A program made the position numbers and the translations under genes. A stretch of 64,000 nucleotides of DNA from Dryocola sp032000125 (GTDB taxonomy: Bacteria > Pseudomonadota > Gammaproteobacteria > Enterobacterales > Enterobacteriaceae), in the NCBI GenBank assembly GCA_032000125.1, contig DAMALH010000018.1, positions 1-64,000 on the forward strand. Reading direction: 5' to 3'. Below are positions 32,582 to 41,040 of this stretch, piece after piece; positions within the stretch are counted from its first letter, which is position 1; each line of letters begins with the position of its first letter. The notes under the pieces are model-generated. The model was not told where the DNA came from, made no database searches, and saw nothing but the letters and a program-made list of their open reading frames with translations.

Positions 32582-33423
32582 ACCTTATCGATACGCTCCT
32601 TTCACCCTTCCAGTTCGACTTTATGATCAACGCGCTGGTAATATCCGTGCCGATCGCCATTCCCTGCGCCCTGCTTTCCTGTTTTCTGGTGCTAAAAGGC
32701 TGGGCGCTGATGGGCGATGCCATGAGCCACGCGGTCTTCCCCGGTGTGGTGGTGGCCTGGGCGATAGGGCTACCTCTGGGCATCGGCGCGTTTGTGGCGG
32801 GCTTATGCTGCGCGCTGGCAACGGGATTTTTGCAGGACAACAGCCGCATCAAGCGCGATACCGTAATGGGCATCGTTTTCTCCGGCATGTTTGGCGCGGG
32901 CCTGGTGCTGTATGTCTACCTGAAGCCGGATATCCACCTCGACCACATTCTGTTTGGCGACATGCTCGGCATCGGCCGGGCGGACATTATTCAGACGGGC
33001 ATTATCGCGCTGCTCACCGCCGGCATTATCGCCCTGAAGTGGAAAGATTTTTTGCTGCACGCCTTCGATCCCACTCAGGCGCAGGCCAGCGGGCTTAATG
33101 TCAAACTCCTGCATTACAGCCTGCTGTGCATGGTGTCACTGACCATCGTCGCCGCGCTGAAAGCGGTGGGCATTATCCTGACGATTTCCCTGCTGATTGC
33201 TCCCGGCGCCATCGCCTCGCTGCTGACCCGCAGGTTTTTATCGATGATGCTGGTGGCGCTGGCCGTGGCGATTAGCGTCTCATTTATTGGGATTTATCTT
33301 TCGTTCTTCATCGATAGCGCACCCGCGCCCACCATCGTCGTGCTCTCAGCCGTGGTGTTTATCGTGGCGTTTATTTTTTCATCGCGCAGGCAGGCAAGAA
33401 TGCAAGCAGGACAGCTAACTTAA
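32578..33423 (+). CDS. sitD: Manganese/iron ABC transporter permease
   Basis: Second ABC-3 permease, 281 aa and about eight helices, a paralog of SitC (LSCFLVLKGWALMGDAMSHAVFPGV). The start is TTG 32578, which overlaps the sitC stop and follows GAGGAG by 8-9 nt; no ATG fits the conserved N-terminus. Last gene of the operon. Confidence 0.93.
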   Translation: MNLIDTLLSPFQFDFMINALVISVPIAIPCALLSCFLVLKGWALMGDAMSHAVFPGVVVAWAIGLPLGIGAFVAGLCCALATGFLQDNSRIKRDTVMGIVFSGMFGAGLVLYVYLKPDIHLDHILFGDMLGIGRADIIQTGIIALLTAGIIALKWKDFLLHAFDPTQAQASGLNVKLLHYSLLCMVSLTIVAALKAVGIILTISLLIAPGAIASLLTRRFLSMMLVALAVAISVSFIGIYLSFFIDSAPAPTIVVLSAVVFIVAFIFSSRRQARMQAGQLT

Positions 33424-33500
33424 TAAGTTTTTCGCGGACCATATTTACAATTTATTGATAACTGTTAAGAATGGATATTATTTGAACATAGCCATGATCA

Positions 33501-34466
33501 ATGCCCGAAGACGCTCTCAGACAGCAGATTCAGAACCTCAAAAAGCACAATGCCCGGCTCAGAAGAATTGCTCACGACGCGCGAAACAAGCTAAGTGCGG
33601 CACTGGACGGCACCGGCCTGTGCCTGTGGCAACTGGACGTGCCCAGCGGCAAGCTGGTCATTTTTAACCGCCGATGGGGATCAATGCTGGGCTATCGACC
33701 CAAAGAACTTAGCGCTCATTTCGAGGTGTGGCGTGAGCACCTGCATCCTGAAGATAAAGAGATGGTGCTGGCGGCGTTTTATAACCATCTCGACGGCAAA
33801 GCCCCGTTTTATGAAGCCTTACACCGCATGCAGGCCAAAAACGGCACCGTTACCTGGGTTCTGGATCGTGGCAGGGTGACCGAGTGGGACGACGGCGGAA
33901 AGCCGCTTAAAGTCACCGGCACCCATATCGATATGACGAAAGAAAAGCAGTATGAACAGCAGCTTGCCAGGCTCGCCAACCACGACCCGCTGACCGGCTT
34001 AGCCAACCGCCACGCGCTACAGGCGCAGTTCGATCTGATGAAAAAACTCGGGCCGCTCTGCGTGGCCTTTATCGATCTGGACGACTTTAAGAACGTTAAC
34101 GACACCTTCGGTCACCGCAGCGGGGACGAAGTGCTGCTACAGCTTAGCCAGCGCCTGCGCGATGCCTGTCCGCCAGACGTCACCATTGGCCGTATCGGCG
34201 GCGATGAATTTATTCTGCTGATGCCCTGGACGCTGGATAAGCCGGAAATCGGCGACATCGCCAGACGCTGTCTGGACGCCGCCGTAACCCCCTTTGAAGT
34301 AGACAATGGCGCCGCTAACGTTGGCGCATCCATCGGTATCAATGAGTCCTGGGCAAACGACAATTTCGCCGACGCGGTGATCCGCGCCGATGAGTCGATG
34401 TACCTTGTTAAACGCACCGGCAAAAACGGCATTGCTTCGGGCGCGGTCATCCTGGCGCAGACGTAA
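33501..34466 (+). CDS. PAS-GGDEF diguanylate cyclase
   Basis: Predicted cytoplasmic cyclic-di-GMP synthase, 321 aa. A short coiled-coil start (1-30) is followed by a PAS/PAC domain (about 32-148: WQLDVPSGKLVIFNRRWGSMLGY ... WVLDRGRVTEW) and a GGDEF domain (about 155-318). The active-site loop GGDEF (233-237) and the D-F-K-N-V-N-D helix (195-201) are intact, so it should be active. There is no RxxD inhibitory site five residues before GGDEF, so product feedback is probably absent. No transmembrane segment. Just after sitD, but the 77-bp AT-rich gap suggests its own promoter. Confidence 0.88.
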   Translation: MPEDALRQQIQNLKKHNARLRRIAHDARNKLSAALDGTGLCLWQLDVPSGKLVIFNRRWGSMLGYRPKELSAHFEVWREHLHPEDKEMVLAAFYNHLDGKAPFYEALHRMQAKNGTVTWVLDRGRVTEWDDGGKPLKVTGTHIDMTKEKQYEQQLARLANHDPLTGLANRHALQAQFDLMKKLGPLCVAFIDLDDFKNVNDTFGHRSGDEVLLQLSQRLRDACPPDVTIGRIGGDEFILLMPWTLDKPEIGDIARRCLDAAVTPFEVDNGAANVGASIGINESWANDNFADAVIRADESMYLVKRTGKNGIASGAVILAQT

Positions 34467-34505
34467 TATTTTGATGAACAGCGCAAGGCTTATCCGGCTC
34501 CCGGC

Positions 34506-35393
34506 TTACACCAGGTACTTATTAAACCAGTCGATTGTGCGCTTCCACGCCAGCTCCGCCGCCGCTTTATCGTAACGCGGAGTCGAGTCGTTATGGAAAC
34601 CGTGATTCACGCCGGGATAAACATACCCTTCGTAGGTTTTGTTATTGGCTTTCAGGGCGGCCTCAAAGGCAGGCCACCCCTCGTTGATACGCGAATCCAG
34701 CTCGCCATAATGCAGTAAAAGCGGCGCTTTAATACGCGGCACGTCTTCCACTTTCGGCTGTCTGCCATAGAAAGGCACCGCCGCCGCCAGCTCCGGATAA
34801 GCCACGGCCGCGGCGTTGGCCACGCCGCCGCCGTAGCAAAATCCGGTGATGCCGACCTTGCCGGTCGTCGCTTCGTGGCGCATCAGAAACTCTATCGCGG
34901 CAAAGAAATCGTTCATTAATTTGTTGGGATCGACCTGCTGCTGTAGCTCGCGGCCTTTTTCATCGTTGCCCGGATAGCCGCCGACCGAGCTTAAACCATC
35001 CGGCGCCAGCGCGATAAACCCCGCTTTGGCAACGCGCCGCGCCACATCTTCGATATAGGGATTCAGGCCACGGTTTTCATGAACCACCACCACGGCAGGC
35101 GTTTTCTCCGCCGCTTTGGCGGGCTTCACAAAATAGCCTTTTACGCTGCCGTGCCCCAGCGGTGAAGGATAGTGAATATATTCCGGCAGAATATCGGGAT
35201 CGGTAAACTCTACCTGCTGCGCAAAAGCGTAATTGGGTGTCAGCAGCGTGCCAAGCGCCACGGCAGAAAGCCCGCCGACGACAAACTTTGACGCCAGATC
35301 GAGAAACTCGCGCTTGCTGATTTTGCCGTGCACATAAAAATCGAAGTATTCGAGAAGCTCAGGCGGGAAATCTTTCGCTGTCATTCTGGTCAT
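34506..35393 (-). CDS. yghX: Dienelactone hydrolase family protein YghX
   Basis: Alpha/beta hydrolase of 295 aa. The nucleophile motif is GFCYGGG (Cys nucleophile, as in dienelactone hydrolase), with a later acidic residue in HYGELDSRINEG and catalytic His in PGVNHGFHNDS. Before the domain, the N-terminal SKREFLDLASKFVVGGLSAVALG resembles a twin-arginine or anchor segment but has K-R rather than R-R. In E. coli yghX is often a pseudogene; this copy is full length. Natural substrate unknown. Confidence 0.88.
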   Translation of the reverse strand: MTRMTAKDFPPELLEYFDFYVHGKISKREFLDLASKFVVGGLSAVALGTLLTPNYAFAQQVEFTDPDILPEYIHYPSPLGHGSVKGYFVKPAKAAEKTPAVVVVHENRGLNPYIEDVARRVAKAGFIALAPDGLSSVGGYPGNDEKGRELQQQVDPNKLMNDFFAAIEFLMRHEATTGKVGITGFCYGGGVANAAAVAYPELAAAVPFYGRQPKVEDVPRIKAPLLLHYGELDSRINEGWPAFEAALKANNKTYEGYVYPGVNHGFHNDSTPRYDKAAAELAWKRTIDWFNKYLV

Positions 35394-35456
35394 CTGCAGG
35401 CCCTTTTATCGGTGAAAGATGGTTAAATAATGGCCTGCAAACGGCGATATTGTAAA

Positions 35457-36380
35457 CTATCCGCGCGTCACGTTAACTCGCCAGATACCAAAACATACCA
35501 GCACTAACGCGAGAGCATAGCGCCATTCCAGAATGCTTTCCTGCAGGAAAATAGCCGAAAGCACGGCGCCGGAAACGGGGATCAGGAAGTTAAACGGCGC
35601 AATCATCCCCACGCGATTATATTTCAGCAGCAGGCTCCAGAGGGCGAACGCCACGGAAGACAGCAGCGCCAGATAGCCGAGAATCGCCGCCGACTCCCAG
35701 CCGTGAAACTCAAGCCTTCCTCCGGTGAAATAACCGCCCAGGGTAAGCACCACGCCGCCTGTCGCCAGCTGCCACCCGGTCATGATCGTAGGATCGACCG
35801 TCTGCGAGATGCGTTTGCCATAAAGCGACGCGGCGGAAAGGATAAAGGCCGCCAGCACCACAAAACCGTCGCCCATCCAGCTAAAGCTAAAATCCATTAG
35901 CTGGCTGTTAAAGTTAACGACCATCACCCCGGCAAAACCCAGCACGCAGCCGACGATTTTATTCATGCTGAGCCGGTCATTGTGATAAATAAAATGCGCC
36001 AGCAGCACGCTGAAAAAAGTCCCGGTAGCGTTCATGATCGACCCCTTCACGCCGGTGGTATAAGCAAGGCCGATATAAAAGAAGATGTACTGCAAAGCGG
36101 TTTGCGTCACGCCCAGAGCCGCAAGCCGGGAAAACTGCCCGCGAGATAAGCGCCCAATCGGCTTGCCCTGCGCAACGGCAAATGCCAGCAGCAAAAGCCC
36201 GGCAATGACGAAGCGGTATCCTGCGAAGACAATTTTGCCGGGCAGATCGTCGGTGGCTATCTCAAAAATTTCATAGCCGTTCTTTATCGCCGGATAGGCG
36301 CTTCCCCACAGCAGGCAACAGAAAGCGGCGCACATCCATGCGAATTTCTTACGGGTAAACAGCGACAGGTTGTTCTCCAC
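35457..36380 (-). CDS. EamA/DMT-family transporter
   Basis: Ten-helix drug/metabolite transporter, about 307 aa, with two EamA repeats (about 15-145 and 165-300). It contains FAGYRFVIAGLLLLAFA and YIFFYIGLAYTTGVKGSIMNATGTFFSVLLA. I use GTG 36378-36380 because AGGG lies seven bases before it; an ATG 15 codons upstream (36425) is possible but has no ribosome site. Divergent from the RpiR-type regulator. Substrate unknown. Confidence 0.82.
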   Translation of the reverse strand: MENNLSLFTRKKFAWMCAAFCCLLWGSAYPAIKNGYEIFEIATDDLPGKIVFAGYRFVIAGLLLLAFAVAQGKPIGRLSRGQFSRLAALGVTQTALQYIFFYIGLAYTTGVKGSIMNATGTFFSVLLAHFIYHNDRLSMNKIVGCVLGFAGVMVVNFNSQLMDFSFSWMGDGFVVLAAFILSAASLYGKRISQTVDPTIMTGWQLATGGVVLTLGGYFTGGRLEFHGWESAAILGYLALLSSVAFALWSLLLKYNRVGMIAPFNFLIPVSGAVLSAIFLQESILEWRYALALVLVCFGIWRVNVTRG

Positions 36381-36581
36381 GTTCCATCCCTTATAAAAAT
36401 AAACTGTCGTTTCAGAATTGAACATTATCCGTCAATAGAAAAAAATTGCTCGCTATTTTCCCTGCCCTTGCTGGCCGTTGCCGAAGGGGGAAAACAAAGG
36501 CGTCAGCCACCATTTCCCCCGGTCAGAGGATATTTGTGGTACAAAGTACCGGTCATTTATCTTTATTTTTCAGGACGCGCC

Positions 36582-37445
36582 ATGGCTTTCTCCATCGACA
36601 TTATTTCCTGCATCACCGACCGCTTTGTGGAACTTACCGCGACGGAAAAACGCATCGCGCAATTTATTCTTGATGACGTGCAGTCGGCAGCCACTTTACC
36701 TATTGCAGAAATGGCGCGGCTTACCGAGACAAGCCAGGCGTCAATCACCCGGTTTGCGCGTGCGATTGGCTGCAAGGATGTCCGGGAACTGAAGGTAAAA
36801 CTTGCGCAGTCGCTCGCCGTCGGGCAGCGCTTTATCCTCGACGTGCCGGACCTTGAAGGCGTGCAGGGTATCTATGAAACTATCATTAACGTACTGGATA
36901 TTAACCGTCGGGCGCTCGATCCCGGCTCCCTTAAAAAATCCGTCGAGTGGCTGAGCGACGCGCGCCAAATTCTGGCGATTGGCATGGGCGGCGGCTCAAC
37001 GATTTGCGCTCAGGAAGTGCAGTTTCGCCTGTTCCGCCTTGGCCTGCCGGTCGTCAGCCAGAGCGACGGTTTGCTGGTCAGAATGATGTGTTCTGCCGTA
37101 ACGCCAAACGACGTGGTGCTTGCGCTTTCGCTGGGCGGCTATACGCCGGAAATCATTGAAAGCGCCGCGATGGCAAGGCAGTACGGCGCAAAAGTTATTG
37201 CTATTACGCCGCAGGATTCACCGCTGGCGGCCAATGCCGATCTCGTCCTGCCGCTTATCGTGCGGGAAAACGACTACATCTTTAAGCCAAGCACTTCACG
37301 CTATGCGATGCTGGCGATGGTGGACGTGCTGGCGACCGAGCTGGCGATGGCGAATAAGAGCCAGGCAAAAGACCGGCTACGGCGTATCAAGCTGGCGCTC
37401 GATAGCCACAGAGGTGGCGTGGACAGGCAGCCTTTAGGGGATTAG
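36582..37445 (+). CDS. MurR/RpiR-family transcriptional regulator
   Basis: A 287-aa regulator: N-terminal HTH_6 domain (about 1-78, with LPIAEMARLTETSQASITRFARAIG) and a C-terminal SIS sugar-phosphate-binding domain (about 120-260, with ILAIGMGGGSTICAQEVQFRLFRLG). ATG 36582 follows CAGGA. It converges on the dgoA-dgoK-symporter genes and is the only regulator in this cluster, so it most likely senses a phosphorylated intermediate such as a 2-keto-3-deoxy-6-phospho sugar acid. The link is inferred from position. Confidence 0.88.
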   Translation: MAFSIDIISCITDRFVELTATEKRIAQFILDDVQSAATLPIAEMARLTETSQASITRFARAIGCKDVRELKVKLAQSLAVGQRFILDVPDLEGVQGIYETIINVLDINRRALDPGSLKKSVEWLSDARQILAIGMGGGSTICAQEVQFRLFRLGLPVVSQSDGLLVRMMCSAVTPNDVVLALSLGGYTPEIIESAAMARQYGAKVIAITPQDSPLAANADLVLPLIVRENDYIFKPSTSRYAMLAMVDVLATELAMANKSQAKDRLRRIKLALDSHRGGVDRQPLGD

Positions 37446-37450
37446 TTTTT

Positions 37451-37475
37451 GCCCTCTTCCCGGCAGGGAGAGGGC
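37451..37475. terminator. Hairpin between convergent rpiR-type gene and dgoA
   Basis: Long stem GCCCTCTTCCC / GGGAGAGGGC (one bulge) with loop GGCA, between two converging genes. No T-run on the exit side of either strand. Confidence 0.5.
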
Positions 37476-37491
37476 AGGAATAGCGCCAGGA

Positions 37492-38094
37492 TTAGACGGT
37501 AAAAGCATTCATAAACTGGCGGGCTTTTTCACGCGTCGTTTCCACGCTTTGTCCGGCGCGATACAAATCGCTGCCAAGGCCCGCGCCCGCGCAGCCCGCC
37601 TGCAAATATTCCCCCAGATTTTCAGGCGTTACCCCGCCCACCGCAAGCACCGGCACGGAAGGCGGCAGCACCGCTTTTAACGCCGCAATATAAGCCGGGC
37701 CAAAGGCTGACGACGGGAAAATCTTCAGCCACTGCGCCCCGGCCTCGAGTGCCGTAAAAGCCTCGCTGGCCGTAGCGCAGCCGGCACAAACCAGCATGTC
37801 AGCATCAACCGCCCGGCGGATCACCGCCGGATTGGTGTTCGGCGTGACCACAAGCTTCGCCCCGGCCTGTGCCAGAAAATCTACCTGCTCGATTCTCAGT
37901 ACCGTTCCGGCACCAATGCACGCCTGGCTGCCATATCGGTCGACCATCTGCGGAATGCTCTGCTGCCAGTCCGGTGAATTCAGAGGGATTTCGATATAAC
38001 CAAACCCTTCTTCAATAAGTGAACCCACGTGATCGCAGGCCTCGTGGGGATGAATGCCGCGTAATATCGCGACTAAAGGTTTAGCGTCTTGCAT
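37492..38094 (-). CDS. dgoA: 2-dehydro-3-deoxy-6-phosphogalactonate aldolase
   Basis: Class I aldolase that cleaves KDPGal to pyruvate and glyceraldehyde 3-phosphate. The 200-aa TIM barrel has Glu35 in IEIPLNSPDW, the phosphate/substrate region GAGTVL and the Schiff-base Lys124 in LKIFPSSAFGP. It is closer to DgoA than to Eda of E. coli. ATG 38092-38094 lies inside the end of dgoK (14-nt overlap); a TTG one codon earlier is less likely. Downstream of kinase, symporter, RidA and deacylase genes. Unlike the E. coli dgo operon, no galactonate dehydratase (dgoD) is present. Confidence 0.9.
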   Translation of the reverse strand: MQDAKPLVAILRGIHPHEACDHVGSLIEEGFGYIEIPLNSPDWQQSIPQMVDRYGSQACIGAGTVLRIEQVDFLAQAGAKLVVTPNTNPAVIRRAVDADMLVCAGCATASEAFTALEAGAQWLKIFPSSAFGPAYIAALKAVLPPSVPVLAVGGVTPENLGEYLQAGCAGAGLGSDLYRAGQSVETTREKARQFMNAFTV

Positions 38095-38935
38095 CAAGCA
38101 TGCTCCTTATTCCCTGCTGAAAAGCGGCGTCGCCCGCTATTTCACCGGCTGTAATACCGGCCTTTTCAAACGCCTGGCGATAGCGGCGGCAAAGCGCTTC
38201 GCCGCCCACCAGCATTACGCTGTTTACCTTTTCCATGGCCGCCACTTCTGCGCCAATCAGCAGGCCAGAAAGCCAGTCGCTGACGGATTCAGCAGGCAGC
38301 TCGCCCAGCACCCGTGTTGCGCGTGCCTCAAAGAGCTTGTTAACCAGCATCGGGGAATCCAGCCCGCGTTGCAGGCCTGCCTGAAACGCCAGATTATCGT
38401 CGCGCTGCTCCGGTAGCCCTTTACCAATTAACGAATGGTTCATCAGAACGTGGTGTATTTCGCCCGTCATTGCGGTAGAAAAATTATTTACCGCGCCGTT
38501 CTCAACCTGCACACATTTACTGTGCGTGCCGGGCAAAACGTAGCAGGCTGCGGGCGCAAGCTGCATCGCCCCCAGCAACTGCGTTTCTTCACCGCGCATA
38601 ACGTTCCGGGAGGTTTTCAAACCCGGAACAATCCACACCTGCGGTGCGACTTCATAAAGCCGTGCGCTTAGCTCATGCAACGACACCGGACATGGCAGAT
38701 AAGGTACGGGCTGCCAGCCCGCATCGCTGCCGATCATGCCGGCCATCACTACCGGCACGTCGCCCGGCCTGCGCCACGGCTCAATGTATTTATCAAAAAC
38801 TTCCCGCGCGGTTTGCTCCACAAGGCGGCTCACACCGCAGGGGAGTTGCAGGCTGTCCACGCACTGCGCGTCCCGATACAGCCAGGCGCGCAGGTGCGTT
38901 GAGCCCCAGTCGACGGCGATATAGCTTTCGCTCAT
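38081..38935 (-). CDS. dgoK: 2-dehydro-3-deoxygalactonokinase
   Basis: Phosphorylates 2-keto-3-deoxygalactonate at C6. The 284-aa protein has the DgoK start YIAVDWGSTHLRAWLY (phosphate-binding DxGST), plus VMAGMIGSDAGW and CYVLPGTHSKCV. Its start overlaps the symporter stop codon by 4 nt and its end overlaps dgoA, so the three genes are translationally coupled. Confidence 0.92.
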   Translation of the reverse strand: MSESYIAVDWGSTHLRAWLYRDAQCVDSLQLPCGVSRLVEQTAREVFDKYIEPWRRPGDVPVVMAGMIGSDAGWQPVPYLPCPVSLHELSARLYEVAPQVWIVPGLKTSRNVMRGEETQLLGAMQLAPAACYVLPGTHSKCVQVENGAVNNFSTAMTGEIHHVLMNHSLIGKGLPEQRDDNLAFQAGLQRGLDSPMLVNKLFEARATRVLGELPAESVSDWLSGLLIGAEVAAMEKVNSVMLVGGEALCRRYRQAFEKAGITAGEIAGDAAFQQGIRSMLDARR

Positions 38936-40422
38936 CGTGCATTCCCCGTCGCGCGTTTACCCAGCGGCACCGGCACGGCTTCCGGCTGGTTTTCACGTTC
39001 GCGGGTGATCATTTCCAGCGCTTCTTCACGGCTCATTTTGCTGGCCGGCGTCACAAGCGTAACGATGACCGCGCAGCCCAGGCTCGCCAGCACGGACGGC
39101 ACCACCGGGTTGCCCCAGAAGCTCATCCAACTGTCGTTTACCAGCACCACTAAAGAGGCTCCGGCTCCGCCGATAAGGGCCGCCAGCGCGCCCTGCCAGT
39201 TAAAGCGCGTCCAGAAGCGCCCCAGCATCGAACAAATGAACATCCCGGACATAATCATCGAAATCATCTTGGTGATATAGCCGATGATGTCGTTAGAGGT
39301 CAGCGCGAACAGCAGCGCCAGCCCAATCACCAGCACAAGGAAAATGCGCGACATGCGAATCGCTTTCTCCGGCGCGGGCATATGCCCGGTAATCAGGGTA
39401 TAGAGATCGCGCAGCATAATCGAAACTGCGGCAATGGCGTCAGAACTGCCGGAAGACATGTTGGCCGACATCCCGGCAATCAGCACCGCCAGTCCCAGCA
39501 CCGGCGGCAGAACCTGCGTTGCGAACAGGAAGGCAAAGCCGCTGTTTTCAAGCGCCGGGTTCATGGTGTAGGCCGCCATGCCGATAATGGCTGGCAGGAA
39601 GGAGAAGCCAAGATACAGCAGGCCGGTTATCACAAAGGATTTACGCACCGTGCCAACCGTTTTGGCAGAGTAAATACGCTGGCGGTAAGAAGGCGTCGCC
39701 AGCACGCCGACGCCGATAACCATCGCCAGTGAAAACGCCGGCAGAATACCGAGCTTATCGACCGCAAACAGGCTTTGCGCTGCCGGATCTACCGCCTGCT
39801 GGATATGGCTCCAGCCGCCCACATGATGCACGGCAAGCGCCGCCATCAGAATAAAACCGACAAACAGAATGAGCGACTGAACGGTGTCAATCCATACCAC
39901 CGCCGAATAACCGCCGATACCGACATACACCACAAAGGCCGCAGCGATAATAATTTTCGCCGTATTAATATCAATACCGCTCGCCCACGCAAGATATAAT
40001 CCGCCGCCAAGAATATGCGCGCCTAACCAGCCGATGGAGGCGATAAATATTAATATCGCCACCACGTTCTTAATAATTTTGCTGCCGCCGGTGTAATAAG
40101 AGATTTCTTCGCTCATGGTCATAAAGCGCATTTTACGCACCGGCGCAAATAGCCAGGCCACCAGCAAAATGCCCGTTGCGCCGCCCAGGCCATAGAGCAT
40201 GCCAGCCCACCCGTTGGTGTAGCCAAAACCCACGGCGCCCACGCTCGACCCGGTTCCTACCATGGTGCCAACGGTTGAGCCGAGCGTTAAAATCATCGGT
40301 AAAGACCGACCGCCCAGTAAAAAGTCATCGCCATTTTTCTGGTGACGTGAAACATACCAGCCGAGGGTAATCATCGCGCAGGCATAAATCGCAAACCAAA
40401 TTAAAAAAGAGTAATTATTCAT
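38932..40422 (-). CDS. Sodium:solute symporter family transporter
   Basis: SSS-family membrane protein, 496 aa and about 13 helices. Family features include GGRSLPMILTLGSTVGTMVGTGSSVGAVGFGY near the N-terminus and the later SANMSSGSSDAIAAVSIMLRDLY (Na+ site region). The operon implies that it imports the acidic substrate of the following enzymes. The substrate cannot be read from sequence. Confidence 0.85.
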   Translation of the reverse strand: MNNYSFLIWFAIYACAMITLGWYVSRHQKNGDDFLLGGRSLPMILTLGSTVGTMVGTGSSVGAVGFGYTNGWAGMLYGLGGATGILLVAWLFAPVRKMRFMTMSEEISYYTGGSKIIKNVVAILIFIASIGWLGAHILGGGLYLAWASGIDINTAKIIIAAAFVVYVGIGGYSAVVWIDTVQSLILFVGFILMAALAVHHVGGWSHIQQAVDPAAQSLFAVDKLGILPAFSLAMVIGVGVLATPSYRQRIYSAKTVGTVRKSFVITGLLYLGFSFLPAIIGMAAYTMNPALENSGFAFLFATQVLPPVLGLAVLIAGMSANMSSGSSDAIAAVSIMLRDLYTLITGHMPAPEKAIRMSRIFLVLVIGLALLFALTSNDIIGYITKMISMIMSGMFICSMLGRFWTRFNWQGALAALIGGAGASLVVLVNDSWMSFWGNPVVPSVLASLGCAVIVTLVTPASKMSREEALEMITRERENQPEAVPVPLGKRATGNAR

Positions 40423-40532
40423 GGCTCACTTCCAGATTAAGTGTGTTGCATTAGCTTTCTGAAAAAAGGGCACAGAAAACCCGTTAGCGCGCTCTAAGAC
40501 GCACCTTTATTTATTAATGAGACAATTATTTT

Positions 40533-40559
40533 GGCGGGTGGCCTGTAGGCCTACCCGCC
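40533..40559. repeat. REP-like hairpin between ridA-type gene and symporter gene
   Basis: Stem GGCGGGT / ACCCGCC with inner GGCCT / AGGCC pairing in the 147-bp gap. The GTAGGCC core resembles REP elements. No T-run. It may stabilise the upstream message and lower downstream expression. Confidence 0.5.
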
Positions 40560-40569
40560 GGTAAAAACG

Positions 40570-40965
40570 TTATTTCACGCGCTCGGCGTTATAACAGGTC
40601 AAATCCACTTCTACTTTGCAGTCCACCACCAGATCGGCCACGCAGCAAACCCGGGCAGGCGGATGGTCGGCGAAAAATTCGCTGAACACTTTGTTAAACG
40701 ACTGGAAATAGCGCGCATCGGTCAGGAAGACCTTCACGTGCACCACGTCCGCCAGGGTGTAGCCCGCGCTTTCCATGATATCCACGCAGTTCTGAATGGC
40801 GAGCCGGGACTGCTCAATAATCCCGCCTTCCACCACTTCACCCTCTTTCATCGGCGTTTGCCCGGAAACGTACAGCCAGCCGCCCGCTTCCACCGCTTTA
40901 GCAAACGGCAGGCGCTGCCCGCCGGTCCCCTTGCTGTCGCCTACTCCATAACGTTTAATGCTCAT
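40570..40965 (-). CDS. RidA-family enamine/imine deaminase
   Basis: A 131-aa YjgF/YER057c/UK114 protein. Such proteins hydrolyse reactive 2-aminoacrylate and related imines released by PLP enzymes. The segment GWLYVSGQTPMKEGEVVEGGIIEQSRLAIQN and the Arg in PPARVCCVADL (the substrate-carboxylate Arg) are present. ATG 40963-40965 follows AAGGAG. It lies 75 bp after the deacylase gene and probably serves the PLP ammonia-lyase in this cluster. Confidence 0.88.
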   Translation of the reverse strand: MSIKRYGVGDSKGTGGQRLPFAKAVEAGGWLYVSGQTPMKEGEVVEGGIIEQSRLAIQNCVDIMESAGYTLADVVHVKVFLTDARYFQSFNKVFSEFFADHPPARVCCVADLVVDCKVEVDLTCYNAERVK

Positions 40966-41040
40966 TATTGCTCCTTTACTCATGGTGGACGGCGCTGCGC
41001 TTATCCACCTAATCAACCTGTTCGTGGTTCTGACAAAATG

